Positions 8,291 through 18,968 of a stretch of 64,000 nt of DNA are shown piece after piece. Every line of letters begins with the position of its first letter. The first letter of the stretch is position 1. The translations under genes and the position numbers were made by a program. Source of the stretch: Planomonospora sp. ID82291 (GTDB taxonomy: Bacteria > Actinomycetota > Actinomycetes > Streptosporangiales > Streptosporangiaceae); contig NZ_JABTEX010000005.1 in the NCBI RefSeq assembly GCF_015711645.1, positions 62,001 to 126,000 on the forward strand. The letters run 5' to 3'. The notes beneath the pieces were generated by a model. That model worked only from the letters and a program-made list of their open reading frames with translations. It was not told the origin of the DNA and made no database searches.

Positions 8291-9681
8291 GCCTGCCGCT
8301 GCTCTCCGGAGAGCCGCACGTGATCACGGCCGGGGCCGCGGTGCTCGGCGAGGCGCTGGACGCGCAGGCCGTACCGCGCACGGCGGTGGACTGGCGGCCC
8401 CCGCTGCCGGGCACCGAGGACGACCTGGCGCGGGTGCTGGCCGACCCGCGCCGGGCCGCCGCCAACGCCCGCGCGGTGGACCGGCTGACCTCCGCGCGGC
8501 CCCTGCTGACCGGGGTGCGGCCGGCCCGCGAGGTGCTGGACCTGCCGCCGGGCACGTTCCTGCACGCCGGTCCGCCGATCGGGTGGGAGCGCGCCTCGGG
8601 CCCGATGCGCGGCGCGCTGGTCGGCGCGGTGCTGCTGGAGGGGCTGGCCGGCGACGCCGCCGGGGCGCAGGAGCTGCTGGCCGCCGGGCGGGTGCGGCTG
8701 GAGCCCTGCCACCGCCACCGCGCGGTGGGCCCGATGGCCGGGGTGGTGAGCCCGTCGATGTGGATGTTCGAGGTGCGCGACGCAGAGCACGGCGGCATCG
8801 CCCACTGCTCGCTCAACGAGGGGCTCGGCAAGGTGCTGCGCTACGGCGCCTACGGCCCCGAGGTGATCGGGCGGCTGCGCTGGATGGGCGAGGTGCTCGG
8901 CCCGGCGCTGGCCGCGGCCCTGGAGCTGACCGGGCCGCTGGACCTGCGGTCGCTGATCGCGCAGGCCCTGCAGATGGGCGACGAGCTGCACAACCGCAAC
9001 CGGGCCGCGACCTCGCTGCTGATCCGCGAGCTGGCGCCCGCGCTGGTGGAGGCCGCCGGTCGGCACGCGGCCGAGGTGCTGCGCTTCGCGGGCGGCAACG
9101 ACCACTTCTTCCTCAACGCGGGCATGGCCGCCTGCAAGGTGAGCGCCGACGCCGCGCGGGACGTGCCCGGTTCGACGCTGGTCGTCGCGATGGCCCGCAA
9201 CGGCACCGACTTCGGCGTGCAGGTCTCCGGCCTCGGCGACCGCTGGTTCACCGGCCCGGCGGGCGTGCCGGACGGGCTCTACCTCGGCGCGTACGGCCCG
9301 GCGGACGCCAACCCCGACATCGGCGATTCCACGATCACCGAGACGGCCGGGCTGGGCGGCTTCGCCATGGCGGCGGCCCCGGCGATCGTCAGGTTCGTCG
9401 GCGGCGACGTGGCGGACGCGACGGCGGCCACCCGGTCGATGTACGAGATCACCCTCGCCGAGCACCCCGCCTACCGGATCCCCGGCCTGGGGTTCCGGGG
9501 CACGCCGGTCGGCGTGGACGTGACGCTGGTGGCGAGGACCGGCCTGCTGCCGACGGTGAACACCGGCATCGCGGGCCGGGTGGCGGGCACCGGCCAGGTC
9601 GGCGCGGGTCTGGTCAGCCCTCCCGCCGCGGCCTTCACCGCGGCGCTGGCGGCCCTGGCGCGGGAGGCGCCGATCGGGTAA
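8287..9681 (+). CDS. allG: DUF1116/AllG family protein, proposed oxamate carbamoyltransferase subunit
   Basis: A 464-residue DUF1116 protein (YlbE/AllG). Conserved family segments are visible: LEPCHRHRAVGPMAGVVSPS, HCSLNEGLGKVLRYGA, QMGDELHNRNRA and GGNDHFFLN. Its ATG overlaps the fdrA stop in ATGA, so all three genes form one coupled operon. By family knowledge this is the third partner of the oxamate carbamoyltransferase complex in allantoin degradation. The length is close to that of the E. coli protein, and no key segment looks missing. It is the last gene of the operon; a hairpin follows. Confidence 0.88.
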   Translation: MSLPLLSGEPHVITAGAAVLGEALDAQAVPRTAVDWRPPLPGTEDDLARVLADPRRAAANARAVDRLTSARPLLTGVRPAREVLDLPPGTFLHAGPPIGWERASGPMRGALVGAVLLEGLAGDAAGAQELLAAGRVRLEPCHRHRAVGPMAGVVSPSMWMFEVRDAEHGGIAHCSLNEGLGKVLRYGAYGPEVIGRLRWMGEVLGPALAAALELTGPLDLRSLIAQALQMGDELHNRNRAATSLLIRELAPALVEAAGRHAAEVLRFAGGNDHFFLNAGMAACKVSADAARDVPGSTLVVAMARNGTDFGVQVSGLGDRWFTGPAGVPDGLYLGAYGPADANPDIGDSTITETAGLGGFAMAAAPAIVRFVGGDVADATAATRSMYEITLAEHPAYRIPGLGFRGTPVGVDVTLVARTGLLPTVNTGIAGRVAGTGQVGAGLVSPPAAAFTAALAALAREAPIG

Positions 9682-9696
9682 GCCGCCGTTCCCCTT

Positions 9697-9723
9697 GCCT
9701 CCGGAGGCTCCTCCGGCGGAGGC
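9697..9723 (+). terminator. Possible terminator hairpin after allG
   Basis: The arms GCCTCCG (9697-9703) and CGGAGGC (9717-9723) can pair, and an internal GCCTCCGGAGGC palindrome offers an alternative fold. There is no T-tract, as is common in high-GC actinomycetes. It lies 15 nt after the allG stop. Confidence 0.4.
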
Positions 9724-9883
9724 GCCGCCGGGCCCGTCCACCGGCGCATCCCGCCATTCCGGGTTCGGTCCATGATCGATCCGGGGCCGGTTCACGGCGG
9801 ATTCACGGCCGGTTCACGGCTGGTCGGCGGGCCGGGCGCACGGCGAACCGCACCTCACTGGACAAATACGAGGAAGACTGTTC

Positions 9884-9914
9884 TTTCCTCCCAACTTCCA
9901 TTACCGAATATAAT
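9884..9914 (+). promoter_or_regulatory. Predicted promoter of the Ser/Thr kinase gene
   Basis: A perfect consensus -10 box TATAAT lies at 9909-9914 within an AT-rich island (about 9855-9945) that stands out from the GC-rich flanks. The -35 is poor (TTTCCT or TTCCTC near 9884-9890). A short inverted repeat GAGGAA/TTCCTC (9870-9875 and 9885-9890) overlaps the -35 and may bind a regulator. Transcription would start about 45 nt before the kinase ATG. Confidence 0.5.
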
Positions 9915-9964
9915 CCGGATATCGTGTCCAACCTCACAAATGGGCGTGGACCTGGGGGCGGGGT

Positions 9965-12010
9965 ATGTCGACGGACCGTCTGATCGGCAAGGTACCCCCT
10001 GGACCGGAGGGTGTGGACATCACGGGGACCGCACCGGCCGGCCAGGCGGGGCAGCACAGACTGATCGGCGGACGCTACCGGCTGCTGTCGCCGGTCGGCC
10101 GCGGCGGCATGGGCATGGTCTGGCACGCCCACGACGTGCTGCTCGACCGGGACGTCGCGGTGAAGGAGCTGATCCTCCCCTACGGACTGGACCACGCGGG
10201 CGCGCAGGTGGCGCACCGGCGCATGATGCGCGAGGCCCGCTCGGCGGCCCGGCTCAGCCACCCGGGGATCGTCACCGTCCACGACGTCGTCGAGGAGGAC
10301 GGGCGCCCCTGGATCGTGATGGAGCTCGTCCGCGCCTGGTCCCTGGAGCAGGCCGTGCGGGAGAGCGGGCCGCTGCCGGTGGCCCAGGCCGCCGAGATCG
10401 GCATCCGGGTGCTCGACGCGCTGCGCCACGCCCACGCCTCGGGGATCCTGCACCGCGACGTCAAACCCGGCAACGTGCTGCTCACCTCCGACCGGGTGAT
10501 CCTCACCGACTTCGGCATCGCCGCCCTGGAGGGCGACGTCACGATCACCCAGACCGGCCTGCTGATGGGCTCGCCGGCCTACATCCCGCCGGAGCGCCTC
10601 TCCGGCCAGCCGATCACGCAGGCCGGCGACCTGTGGGCCTTCGGCGCCACGCTGTACGCCGCGGTCGAGGGCCGCCCGCCGTACGAGGGGCCCGACGCGG
10701 TGGCCGTGCTCGGCGCGATCCTCACCCAGGACCCCGTACGGCCGCAGCGCGCCGGGGCGCTGGCCGGCGTCATCGCGGGCCTGCTCCGCAAGGACCCCGC
10801 CGAGCGCATGTCCGCCGCCCAGGTCTCGGACCTGCTGGAGCAGGTCCTGCGCAGCCACGGCTCCCACACCCCCGACCGGGGTCCCAACGGCCAGGTCCCC
10901 GCCGCGATGCCGGTGCCGGGCAACTCCATGCCGATGCACCTCATGCCGCCGCTGGACCCGCCCTCGGGGCCGATGCCCTCGCGGATCATCGAGACCCCCT
11001 CGGGGCCGGTGCGCGTGCCGTACGACCCGCAGTCCACGGGCGGCGCGGCCGGCCACGACCCGCTGTCCGGCCCCTCCGGGGGGTACCCCGCGGGCGCCCC
11101 CGGCCATCCCGCCCCGGTGAACGTCACCATCGCGCCGTTCACCTCGCTGGACAGCATGTCCGGCGGGACCCGGCGCGGCTACGACGCGCTGCGCAGCACC
11201 TCCGCCGACCTGGGCCGGGCCCCGGCCGGCTCCGCCGGCGGGTCCTTCTTCGACGACGCCTCCTTCGACGCGCCGGCCGGCTCCTCCGGCGGGGTCCCGC
11301 TCCCGGGCGGGTCCGGTCCGTCGGCGCGCTCCGCGACGGGCGAGGGGACCGGGCGCAGGAGCTCGCGCCGCAGGGCCTCCTCCGGCGGCGGCTGGATGCG
11401 CGGCGGACGCCCCACCCCGCGGCTGCTGGCCGTGGGCGGGGCGGGCGTGCTGGCCGCGGTGGTGGCCGGACTGATCGTCCTGGTGCCCGGCGACGACTCC
11501 GGTTCCGCGGCCGGGCGCGCCTCCTCCGCCTCGGCCCCCGCCGCCGCCGACAGCGGCCGGACCCGCAGGACCGGCGAGGTCCCCGAGGGGTTCACGCGGC
11601 TGAGCGCGGGCGGGATCGCCGGCGCCGTGCCGGAGAACTGGACGGTGAAGGAGGGCGCCGACGGCGCCGTCGTCTTCTCCGGACCGAAGAGCGGCGCGCA
11701 GAGCATCGTCGTCACCCAGGTCCCCGTGGCCGACCCGGTGGCCGCGCTCGGCACGGTCGACAGGTCCGGGCTGGACGAGTACATCGAGGTCGGCGTGACG
11801 CCGGTCTCCTACGACGGCTGGAAGGCCGCCGACTGGGAGTACACCTTCGTCCGGCCGGACGGCATCGTGCCGATGCACGGGCGGACCCGGTACGTCGTGG
11901 TGAGCGCCGACAGCGCCTACCAGATCGCGATCGTGGTCAAGGACATCGACTGGGAGAAGAGCGCCCGGATGATCGACGCCTTCTTCGCCACCTTCGACCC
12001 CGGGGCCTGA
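9965..12010 (+). CDS. Receptor-like serine/threonine protein kinase (PknB/PASTA-less type)
   Basis: A 681-residue kinase. The catalytic domain is at about residues 36-300: P-loop GRGGMGMV near 45-52, lysine K67 in VAVKEL, catalytic HRDVKPGN with D165, DFG at 182-184, and a PPE motif at 208-210 in place of APE. A Pro/Gly-rich juxtamembrane stretch follows (about 300-480), then one membrane helix at about 484-508 and an extracellular domain of about 170 residues ending in FATFDPGA. That ectodomain has no PASTA repeats and resembles the small beta-rich secreted domains attached to actinomycete kinases; its ligand is unknown. The ATG at 9965 follows GGGGCGGGG. The stop codon lies inside an 8-bp tandem repeat. 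Confidence 0.92.
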   Translation: MSTDRLIGKVPPGPEGVDITGTAPAGQAGQHRLIGGRYRLLSPVGRGGMGMVWHAHDVLLDRDVAVKELILPYGLDHAGAQVAHRRMMREARSAARLSHPGIVTVHDVVEEDGRPWIVMELVRAWSLEQAVRESGPLPVAQAAEIGIRVLDALRHAHASGILHRDVKPGNVLLTSDRVILTDFGIAALEGDVTITQTGLLMGSPAYIPPERLSGQPITQAGDLWAFGATLYAAVEGRPPYEGPDAVAVLGAILTQDPVRPQRAGALAGVIAGLLRKDPAERMSAAQVSDLLEQVLRSHGSHTPDRGPNGQVPAAMPVPGNSMPMHLMPPLDPPSGPMPSRIIETPSGPVRVPYDPQSTGGAAGHDPLSGPSGGYPAGAPGHPAPVNVTIAPFTSLDSMSGGTRRGYDALRSTSADLGRAPAGSAGGSFFDDASFDAPAGSSGGVPLPGGSGPSARSATGEGTGRRSSRRRASSGGGWMRGGRPTPRLLAVGGAGVLAAVVAGLIVLVPGDDSGSAAGRASSASAPAAADSGRTRRTGEVPEGFTRLSAGGIAGAVPENWTVKEGADGAVVFSGPKSGAQSIVVTQVPVADPVAALGTVDRSGLDEYIEVGVTPVSYDGWKAADWEYTFVRPDGIVPMHGRTRYVVVSADSAYQIAIVVKDIDWEKSARMIDAFFATFDPGA

Positions 12011-12039
12011 GGGCCTGAGGGCCTGAGGGCCTGAGGGCC
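12004..12039 (+). repeat. 8-bp tandem repeat x4.5 spanning the kinase stop codon
   Basis: GGCCTGAG repeats four times from 12004 and ends in a half unit. The kinase TGA (12008-12010) is inside the first unit, and the following copies carry further TGA triplets in other frames. Confidence 0.93.
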
Positions 12040-12135
12040 GTCCGCGGGCCCGGGTCCCCGAGGAGGACCTCCGGAGCGCCCCGGGTACGGGACGCCCACC
12101 GCGGGCATCGTCACGAGTGATGACAGACTTCGCTC

Positions 12136-13410
12136 GTGACGACAATCCCCTTGAGTCCTGACATCTCCCCCCCGGGGCCGGAGCAGGTCGCAGCCGTCCA
12201 GCGGCGGACGCTGGGCGTCCTGACCGCGGCGCAGATCACCAGCGGCATGGGCGTCGCCGTGAGCTTCACCCTCAGCTCGGTGCTGGTCGCCAGGCTCTCC
12301 GGCTCGGAGGCGCTCGGCGGGCTGGCGGGTACCGCGGGCGTGCTCGGCGCCGCGCTGCTCGCCCTGCCCACCGCCAAGGCCTCGGGCCGGGGCGGGCGGC
12401 GGACCGGGCTGACCCTGGCCTACGGCTGCGCGGCGCTCGGCTGCCTGGTCTCCGTGGCCGCCGTCACCGCCGGATCGTGGCCCCTGCTCCTGGCCGGGCT
12501 GGTGCTGTTCGGCGGAGGCAGCGCGGGCAACCTGGCCTCGCGCTACTCGGCCACGGACCTGTCCCCCGCCGGGCACTCCGCCCGGCACCTGTCCTGGGTG
12601 GTCTGGGCGGCCACCGTGGGCTCGGTCGCCGGCCCCAACCTGGCCGAACCGGCCGACCGGATCGGCCGGCAGGTCGGCCTGGAGCCGGGCGCCGGCCCGT
12701 TCGTGCTCGCCCTGCTGGGCTTCCTGCTCGCCCTGGGCATCCTCACCGCCGGACTCCGCCCGGACCCGCTGGTCCTGGCGCGCTCGCTCGCCGCGCCCGC
12801 CGCGGAGACGGCGACGTCCGCGAGGCCCGCGGGCACCCTGCGCACCGCCTGGCGGACGCTGCGCGCCTCCCCGGCGGCGCTGCGGGCGCTGATCGCGATC
12901 GCGGTCAGCCACACCGCCATGGTCTCGATCATGTCCATGACCCCGGTGCACCTCGACCACCACGGGGCCTCCGTCTCGGTCATCGGCCTGGTGATCAGCC
13001 TCCACATCGCGGGCATGTACGTGCTCTCCCCCGTGGTCGGCTGGCTCGCCGACCGGATCGGCCGGGTCCGGGTGCTCGTGCTCGGCATGGCCCTGCTGCT
13101 CGCCGCGGCCGTCCTGGCGGGTACGGCGGGCGAGCACGACGTCCCCCGGGTGACCGCCGGGCTGGTCCTGCTCGGCGTCGGCTGGTCCTGCGGCCTGGTC
13201 TCCGGATCGGCGATGCTCACCGAGGCCGTCCCGCTGGAACGGCGCCCCGCCGTGCAGGGGCTGTCCGACCTGGTGATGAACGTCTGCGGCGCGGGCGGCA
13301 CCCTCGTCGCCGGAGTGATCGTGCAGACGCTGTCCTACGGCGTGCTCGGCACGGCCGTGGCGGTCCTGGTCGCCGTCACCGGCGCCCGGCTGGCGCTCGC
13401 CCGCCGCTGA
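12136..13410 (+). CDS. MFS transporter
   Basis: A 424-residue major facilitator protein with about 12 hydrophobic segments. The conserved loop between helices 8 and 9 is visible as GWLADRIGRVRVLVLG. The N-half loop is less canonical (ALPTAKASGRGGRRTG). The GTG at 12136 starts right after an unstructured leader, and the N-terminal 20 residues are Pro-rich and cytoplasmic. There is no neighbour with an obvious substrate: the upstream gene is a kinase and the downstream gene is convergent. A drug or metabolite exporter is the default guess; the substrate cannot be read from the sequence. Confidence 0.85.
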   Translation: MTTIPLSPDISPPGPEQVAAVQRRTLGVLTAAQITSGMGVAVSFTLSSVLVARLSGSEALGGLAGTAGVLGAALLALPTAKASGRGGRRTGLTLAYGCAALGCLVSVAAVTAGSWPLLLAGLVLFGGGSAGNLASRYSATDLSPAGHSARHLSWVVWAATVGSVAGPNLAEPADRIGRQVGLEPGAGPFVLALLGFLLALGILTAGLRPDPLVLARSLAAPAAETATSARPAGTLRTAWRTLRASPAALRALIAIAVSHTAMVSIMSMTPVHLDHHGASVSVIGLVISLHIAGMYVLSPVVGWLADRIGRVRVLVLGMALLLAAAVLAGTAGEHDVPRVTAGLVLLGVGWSCGLVSGSAMLTEAVPLERRPAVQGLSDLVMNVCGAGGTLVAGVIVQTLSYGVLGTAVAVLVAVTGARLALARR

Positions 13411-13520
13411 CCGGCGCCGGCCGCGGCACGACCGCCCGCCCCGGTCACGCCGGACCGGCCGCGGCACGACCGCCCGCGCCGGTCCGCCGCGCCCCCGCGG
13501 GCCGGTCCCGCGGCCCGCCG

Positions 13521-15149
13521 TCACTTGGCCTCGGCGTAGCAGCGCACGGCGACGGCCTCCATCGGGAAGCGCACGGGGGTCGGGCCGAACAGCAGGCGGG
13601 TCGCCTCCTCCGCGGCCCGGCCGACCGCCGCGACCGCCTCACCGGCCAGCTCCTGCGGGCAGTGCACCATCACCTCGTCGTGCTGGAAGAACACCAGCCG
13701 GGCCGGGTCGGGCAGCAGCCCGCGCAGCACGGCCATCAGGACGAGCGCCCACTCGGCGGCGGTCGCCTGGACCACGAAGTTGCGGGTGAACCGGCCCCGG
13801 TCGCGGGCCGCTCGGCCTCCCTCCGGCCCGGAGACCAGCTCGCGCCAGCGGGCCGAGGGCGGCGGGCAGGTACGGCCCAGCCAGGAGCGGACCAGTCTGC
13901 CCTCCTCCCCCGCGCGGGCGGCGTCCTCCACGAACCGGTAGGCCGCGGGGAAGCGCTGCCGCATCACCGCCAGCAGCTTGGAGGCGTCCCCGCTGGTCCC
14001 GCCGTACATCGCCGAGAGCATGGCGATCTTGGCGTGGTCGCGCTCGCCGCCGAACGCCCGGGCCAGCGCCCGGTAGAGGTCGGCCTCCCCCGCCGCCCGG
14101 GCCAGGCCCCGGTCCCCGGCCATCGCGGCCAGCACCCTCGGCTCCAGCTGGGCGGCGTCGGCGACGACCAGCGTCCAGCCCTCGTCGGCCACCACGGCCC
14201 TGCGCATGGCCTTGTGGATCTGCAGCGCGCCGCCGCCGCTGGTCGCCCACCGGCCGGTCACCACGCCGCCCACGACGTACTCGGGGCGGAAGCGGTCGTC
14301 GCGGACCCACTGGTCGGCCCAGGCCCAGCCGTGGAAGCTGTGGAACCTGGCCAGCTCCCGGTAGGCCAGCAGGGGGGCGACGCCGGGGTGGTCGACCTTC
14401 TTGAGGTCGTGCGCCCTGGCCGAGGAGACCGGCGTGCCGGCGGCCTTGAACGCCTTGACGATCTGCTGGACGGAGTCGGGGTTGAACGACGTGCCGAACA
14501 CGGCCGCCACCTCGTCGGCCAGGGCCTGCAGCCGGGCCGGGCGCATGCCGTGCACCGGGCGCGGGCCGAGCATCTCGGCCAGCAGCGCGTCGTGCAGGTC
14601 CCGCCGCCAGGGCATGCCGTCGTGGCCCATCTCCGCCGCGATCAGCGCTCCGGCCGACTCGGCCGCGACCAGCAGCCGGAACCGGCGCGGGTCGGCCGTC
14701 GCCCCGATCCGCCGGAGCTGGTCGGCGTGGACCTCGGCGACCGGCCCCGCGTCCGGCGGGGGCGGCTCCTCCTCGAACAGGGCGGCCTGCCGCGCCACGG
14801 GCCCGTGGTGGCCCGCGGGGCCGTGCGCGTCGTGGTCGCCGGGCACCGGCAGGCCGTGCAGCCGGGCGTACGCCGCCCGGGCCGACCGGGGCTCGCCGTA
14901 CCGGCCCTCGTGGGCCAGGAGCAGCCCCTCGGTCAGCGCGAGGTCGTGGCAGCGCGCGAGCCGCACTCCGCGCTCCAGCAGCGCCGGGTAGACCTCCCGC
15001 GTGTCGGCCCAGACCCAGCGCGGCGGCCCTGCGCGTCCCCCGCGCAGGTCCCGCACGGCCGCCGCCAGGTCGGCGACGGACCGGGTCGCCTCCCCCTCGG
15101 GACGGAGCAGGCCGGACCCGTCGGCCCCGGGCACGACCACGACGTTCAT
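13521..15149 (-). CDS. Atypical family A DNA polymerase with degenerate 3'-5' exonuclease-like N-terminus
   Basis: A 542-residue protein of the actinobacterial group annotated as bifunctional 3'-5' exonuclease/DNA polymerase. The polymerase half (about 200-542) keeps the fold of DNA polymerase I. Motif A is VVADAAQLEPRVLA with D331 (DYSQIELR in PolA), motif B is HAKIAMLSAMYG with K374, and motif C is FFQHDEVMVH with D491 and E492. The two metal-binding carboxylates are therefore present. The N-terminal 190 residues show no clear DxE exonuclease motif and there is no 5' nuclease domain. It is much shorter than PolA (about 900 residues), so it is an additional polymerase, perhaps for repair or translesion work. 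It is transcribed in series with the metallophosphoesterase, 34 bp downstream. Confidence 0.85.
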   Translation of the reverse strand: MNVVVVPGADGSGLLRPEGEATRSVADLAAAVRDLRGGRAGPPRWVWADTREVYPALLERGVRLARCHDLALTEGLLLAHEGRYGEPRSARAAYARLHGLPVPGDHDAHGPAGHHGPVARQAALFEEEPPPPDAGPVAEVHADQLRRIGATADPRRFRLLVAAESAGALIAAEMGHDGMPWRRDLHDALLAEMLGPRPVHGMRPARLQALADEVAAVFGTSFNPDSVQQIVKAFKAAGTPVSSARAHDLKKVDHPGVAPLLAYRELARFHSFHGWAWADQWVRDDRFRPEYVVGGVVTGRWATSGGGALQIHKAMRRAVVADEGWTLVVADAAQLEPRVLAAMAGDRGLARAAGEADLYRALARAFGGERDHAKIAMLSAMYGGTSGDASKLLAVMRQRFPAAYRFVEDAARAGEEGRLVRSWLGRTCPPPSARWRELVSGPEGGRAARDRGRFTRNFVVQATAAEWALVLMAVLRGLLPDPARLVFFQHDEVMVHCPQELAGEAVAAVGRAAEEATRLLFGPTPVRFPMEAVAVRCYAEAK

Positions 15150-15183
15150 GGCTCCAGCGTGCCACGCGCCACCGACGCTTCGA

Positions 15184-16701
15184 TCAGGTGAGCGGGATGC
15201 ACACCTCGTCTTCGAGCGGGGGTTCGAGCTCCTGGGGCAGGCAGCCGGTGGCGGCGAAGCAGCGGATCCGCAGGGTCTCGGACGTCACCGCGACGTGCAG
15301 GAAGCTCTTGAAGAACGGCGGGGTGTCCCAGTCGGACAGCTCCGACAGGTAGCGGTGGAAGACCTTGCCCACGGGCAGCCGGAGCGGGAGCGGCCAGGAG
15401 CCGAGCAGCCGCGCCGCCCAGCGCATCCGCCGGGTGATCTTCACGCCGCCGATCGGCCGCGGCGGGGTGTTGCCGATCCGCCGGGACATCAGGCACACGG
15501 CCTCGTCCGGCGTCAGGTAGAGCCAGCGCATGCGCAGCCGCTCGCTGTAGAGCTTGCTGTAGAACGAGAGCGAGTCGCCGCGCAGCGGGTAGCACTTGTA
15601 GTCGTCCTCGTGCACGCCGCCGACCGTGACCCGGGGGATGGTGTGGGTGGCGTGCGTGAACGCCCCCGAGCCGCCCGCCACGATGTACTGGATCGTCCGG
15701 CCGCCGACCCGGACCGGGAACCGCTGGTAGTTGTGCACGTCCCCGCCGATGGCGGCGACGTAGTGGTGCCGGGGGTCGGTCACGATGTCGTCGATCGTGC
15801 CGCCGCCCTCCAGCGCCGACGGCTTGTACTCGTTGCGGACGTAGATGGGCTTGCCGGTGACCAGCACCTTGGGGCGCGGGTCCAGCGAGACCTGCCGGAG
15901 CCAGTCGGCCTGCTCCCGGTCGATCGTGCCGGTGATCCCGGTGTCCACCCCCACGATGAGCAGGCCCGGGGCCTCCATCACCCAGTACGGCCCCGGCTGC
16001 ACGGCCCGCTGCCCGGGGGACGACCGGCGCTCGCGGGCGCGGGCCAGCCGCTCCTCGTCGATCGGCTCGGGCCTGCGCCACAGCAGCCCGCGCAGCCCGG
16101 AGGGCGAGAGCCGCAGCCCCTCCCGCCGCGCCTCCAGCGCCGGGGCGTCGCAGAAGACGCGCATGAAGCCGCCGAGCCCGTCGTACCAGTCGTGGTTGCC
16201 GGGGATCGCGTAGATCGGCGCCGGGTAGTCCTGGTAGGGGCGGAAGAACTTGTCGTCGTACTCGTTGCCGGAGCCGGTGGGGTAGACCACGTCGCTGGCG
16301 ATGACCGCGAAGTCGGTGCCCTCGCCGATCCGGAGCATGCCGGGCACCACGGCGTACTGCGAGGCGTCGCCCTCGCCGGTGTCGCCCAGGAGCAGGAAGG
16401 AGAACTCCTCCCCCACCGGCAGCGGGATCCGCATCGACGGGTCGGCGCCCCGCGCCCGCTGCGCCGCCGTCCAGCGCGTCCTGACCTGCCCCGACGGGTC
16501 GCCGAACAGCGCGGCGAGGATCTCGTTGCGCGAGCGCCAGAGCGTGCGCGGGTTCAGCCAGGAGAACGACTCCGCGCCCGGCGGCCTCAGCCCCTCGAAC
16601 GCGCCGATCCGCACGCAGTCCCAGCCCGCGCCCTCCTCCGAGATCCGCGAGGAGACCTCGCGCCCGCGCTCCGCCGCCCGCTTCACGTCGACCATGGTCA
16701 T
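15184..16701 (-). CDS. Calcineurin-like metallophosphoesterase
   Basis: A 505-residue metallophosphoesterase. The metal-binding motifs appear in order: LLLGDTGEG near 104-111, IASDVVYP near 135-141, the catalytic IPGNHDWYD at about 166-174, then an internal VTGKPIYV, and GGDVHNYQRF with the last metal histidines. No signal peptide or membrane helix is seen, so it is cytoplasmic. The 90-residue N-terminal extension and about 150-residue C-terminal region have no assigned function. The start could be either of two ATGs, at 16701 or 16695. The substrate is unknown; phosphodiester or nucleotide hydrolysis is inferred only from the fold. Confidence 0.85.
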   Translation of the reverse strand: MTMVDVKRAAERGREVSSRISEEGAGWDCVRIGAFEGLRPPGAESFSWLNPRTLWRSRNEILAALFGDPSGQVRTRWTAAQRARGADPSMRIPLPVGEEFSFLLLGDTGEGDASQYAVVPGMLRIGEGTDFAVIASDVVYPTGSGNEYDDKFFRPYQDYPAPIYAIPGNHDWYDGLGGFMRVFCDAPALEARREGLRLSPSGLRGLLWRRPEPIDEERLARARERRSSPGQRAVQPGPYWVMEAPGLLIVGVDTGITGTIDREQADWLRQVSLDPRPKVLVTGKPIYVRNEYKPSALEGGGTIDDIVTDPRHHYVAAIGGDVHNYQRFPVRVGGRTIQYIVAGGSGAFTHATHTIPRVTVGGVHEDDYKCYPLRGDSLSFYSKLYSERLRMRWLYLTPDEAVCLMSRRIGNTPPRPIGGVKITRRMRWAARLLGSWPLPLRLPVGKVFHRYLSELSDWDTPPFFKSFLHVAVTSETLRIRCFAATGCLPQELEPPLEDEVCIPLT

Positions 16702-16774
16702 ATTCTGGCCGCGATCATGCGTGGGCGCGCCCGTTCGGCGAAGCGCGGCGGTCAGGGCAGGGGTCGGGCAGGGG

Positions 16775-18421
<1,647 letters not shown>

Positions 18422-18423
18422 AG

Positions 18424-18453
18424 CGGACGATCCTAGATCGGATGGATCGTCCG
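18424..18453. promoter_or_regulatory. Perfect 10-bp inverted repeat abutting the kinase start
   Basis: CGGACGATCC (18424-18433) and GGATCGTCCG (18444-18453) are exact reverse complements separated by 10 nt, starting 3 nt from the kinase GTG. It could be an operator for autoregulation or a 5' mRNA hairpin masking the start. No clear ribosome site lies between it and the GTG. Confidence 0.6.
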
Positions 18454-18560
18454 ATGGGGGATAAAGCGCGACATGATCGGCACTCTTCGGTAACGCCCCC
18501 GAGGGCCACCGGCCCGTCCCGGGCCCCTCCGCCCGCCGATTCTGGAATATAGTTCTGCCC

Positions 18561-18968
18561 GTGTACGCGCACTGGGAGACGGTCCCCACACGGTGGAAGG
18601 ACAACGACGTCTACGGCCACATGAACAACGCCGTCCACTACTCGCTGATGGACACGGTGATCAACGCCTGGCTGATCACGACCGCGGGGCTGGACATCCA
18701 CGGAGGCGACGCCATCGGCCTGTGCGTGGAGTCGCACTGCGTCTACAAGGCGCCGGTCTCCTTCCCCGAACCCGTCCGGGTCGGCCTCAGGGTCGGCAGG
18801 CTCGGCCGCTCCAGCGTCCGCTACGAACTCGGCCTGTTCCGCGAGGACGGCGAGACGGTCGTGGCCGAGGGCCACTTCGTCCACGTCTTCGTCGACCGGG
18901 GGACCCGGCGGCCCAGCGAGATCCCGGCGCCGCTGCGCGCCGCGATGGAGAAACTGGTGATCGTTTAA
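18561..18968 (+). CDS. Acyl-CoA thioesterase, hotdog fold (4HBT)
   Basis: A 135-residue single-hotdog thioesterase. The motif TRWKDNDVYGHMNN at residues 10-23 is the 4HBT/YbgC-type active-site signature (R-W-x-D-x-D-x-x-G-H-x-N-N), and the remaining beta strands match the family length. It hydrolyses acyl- or aroyl-CoA thioesters; the substrate cannot be read. The GTG at 18561 is used. The stop TAA is followed directly by the ATG of the alcohol dehydrogenase, which suggests an operon. Confidence 0.9.
   Translation: MYAHWETVPTRWKDNDVYGHMNNAVHYSLMDTVINAWLITTAGLDIHGGDAIGLCVESHCVYKAPVSFPEPVRVGLRVGRLGRSSVRYELGLFREDGETVVAEGHFVHVFVDRGTRRPSEIPAPLRAAMEKLVIV

Noticed and set aside
9803..12145. A 780-codon minus-strand open frame opposite the first kinase
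   Set aside because: No domain is recognisable, the composition is low complexity, and the plus strand carries a full kinase with all motifs.
18422..18604. A 61-residue N-terminal extension of the second kinase
   Set aside because: It would overlap the divergent thioesterase start and cover the promoter and inverted repeat; the GTG at 18421 precedes the kinase domain directly.
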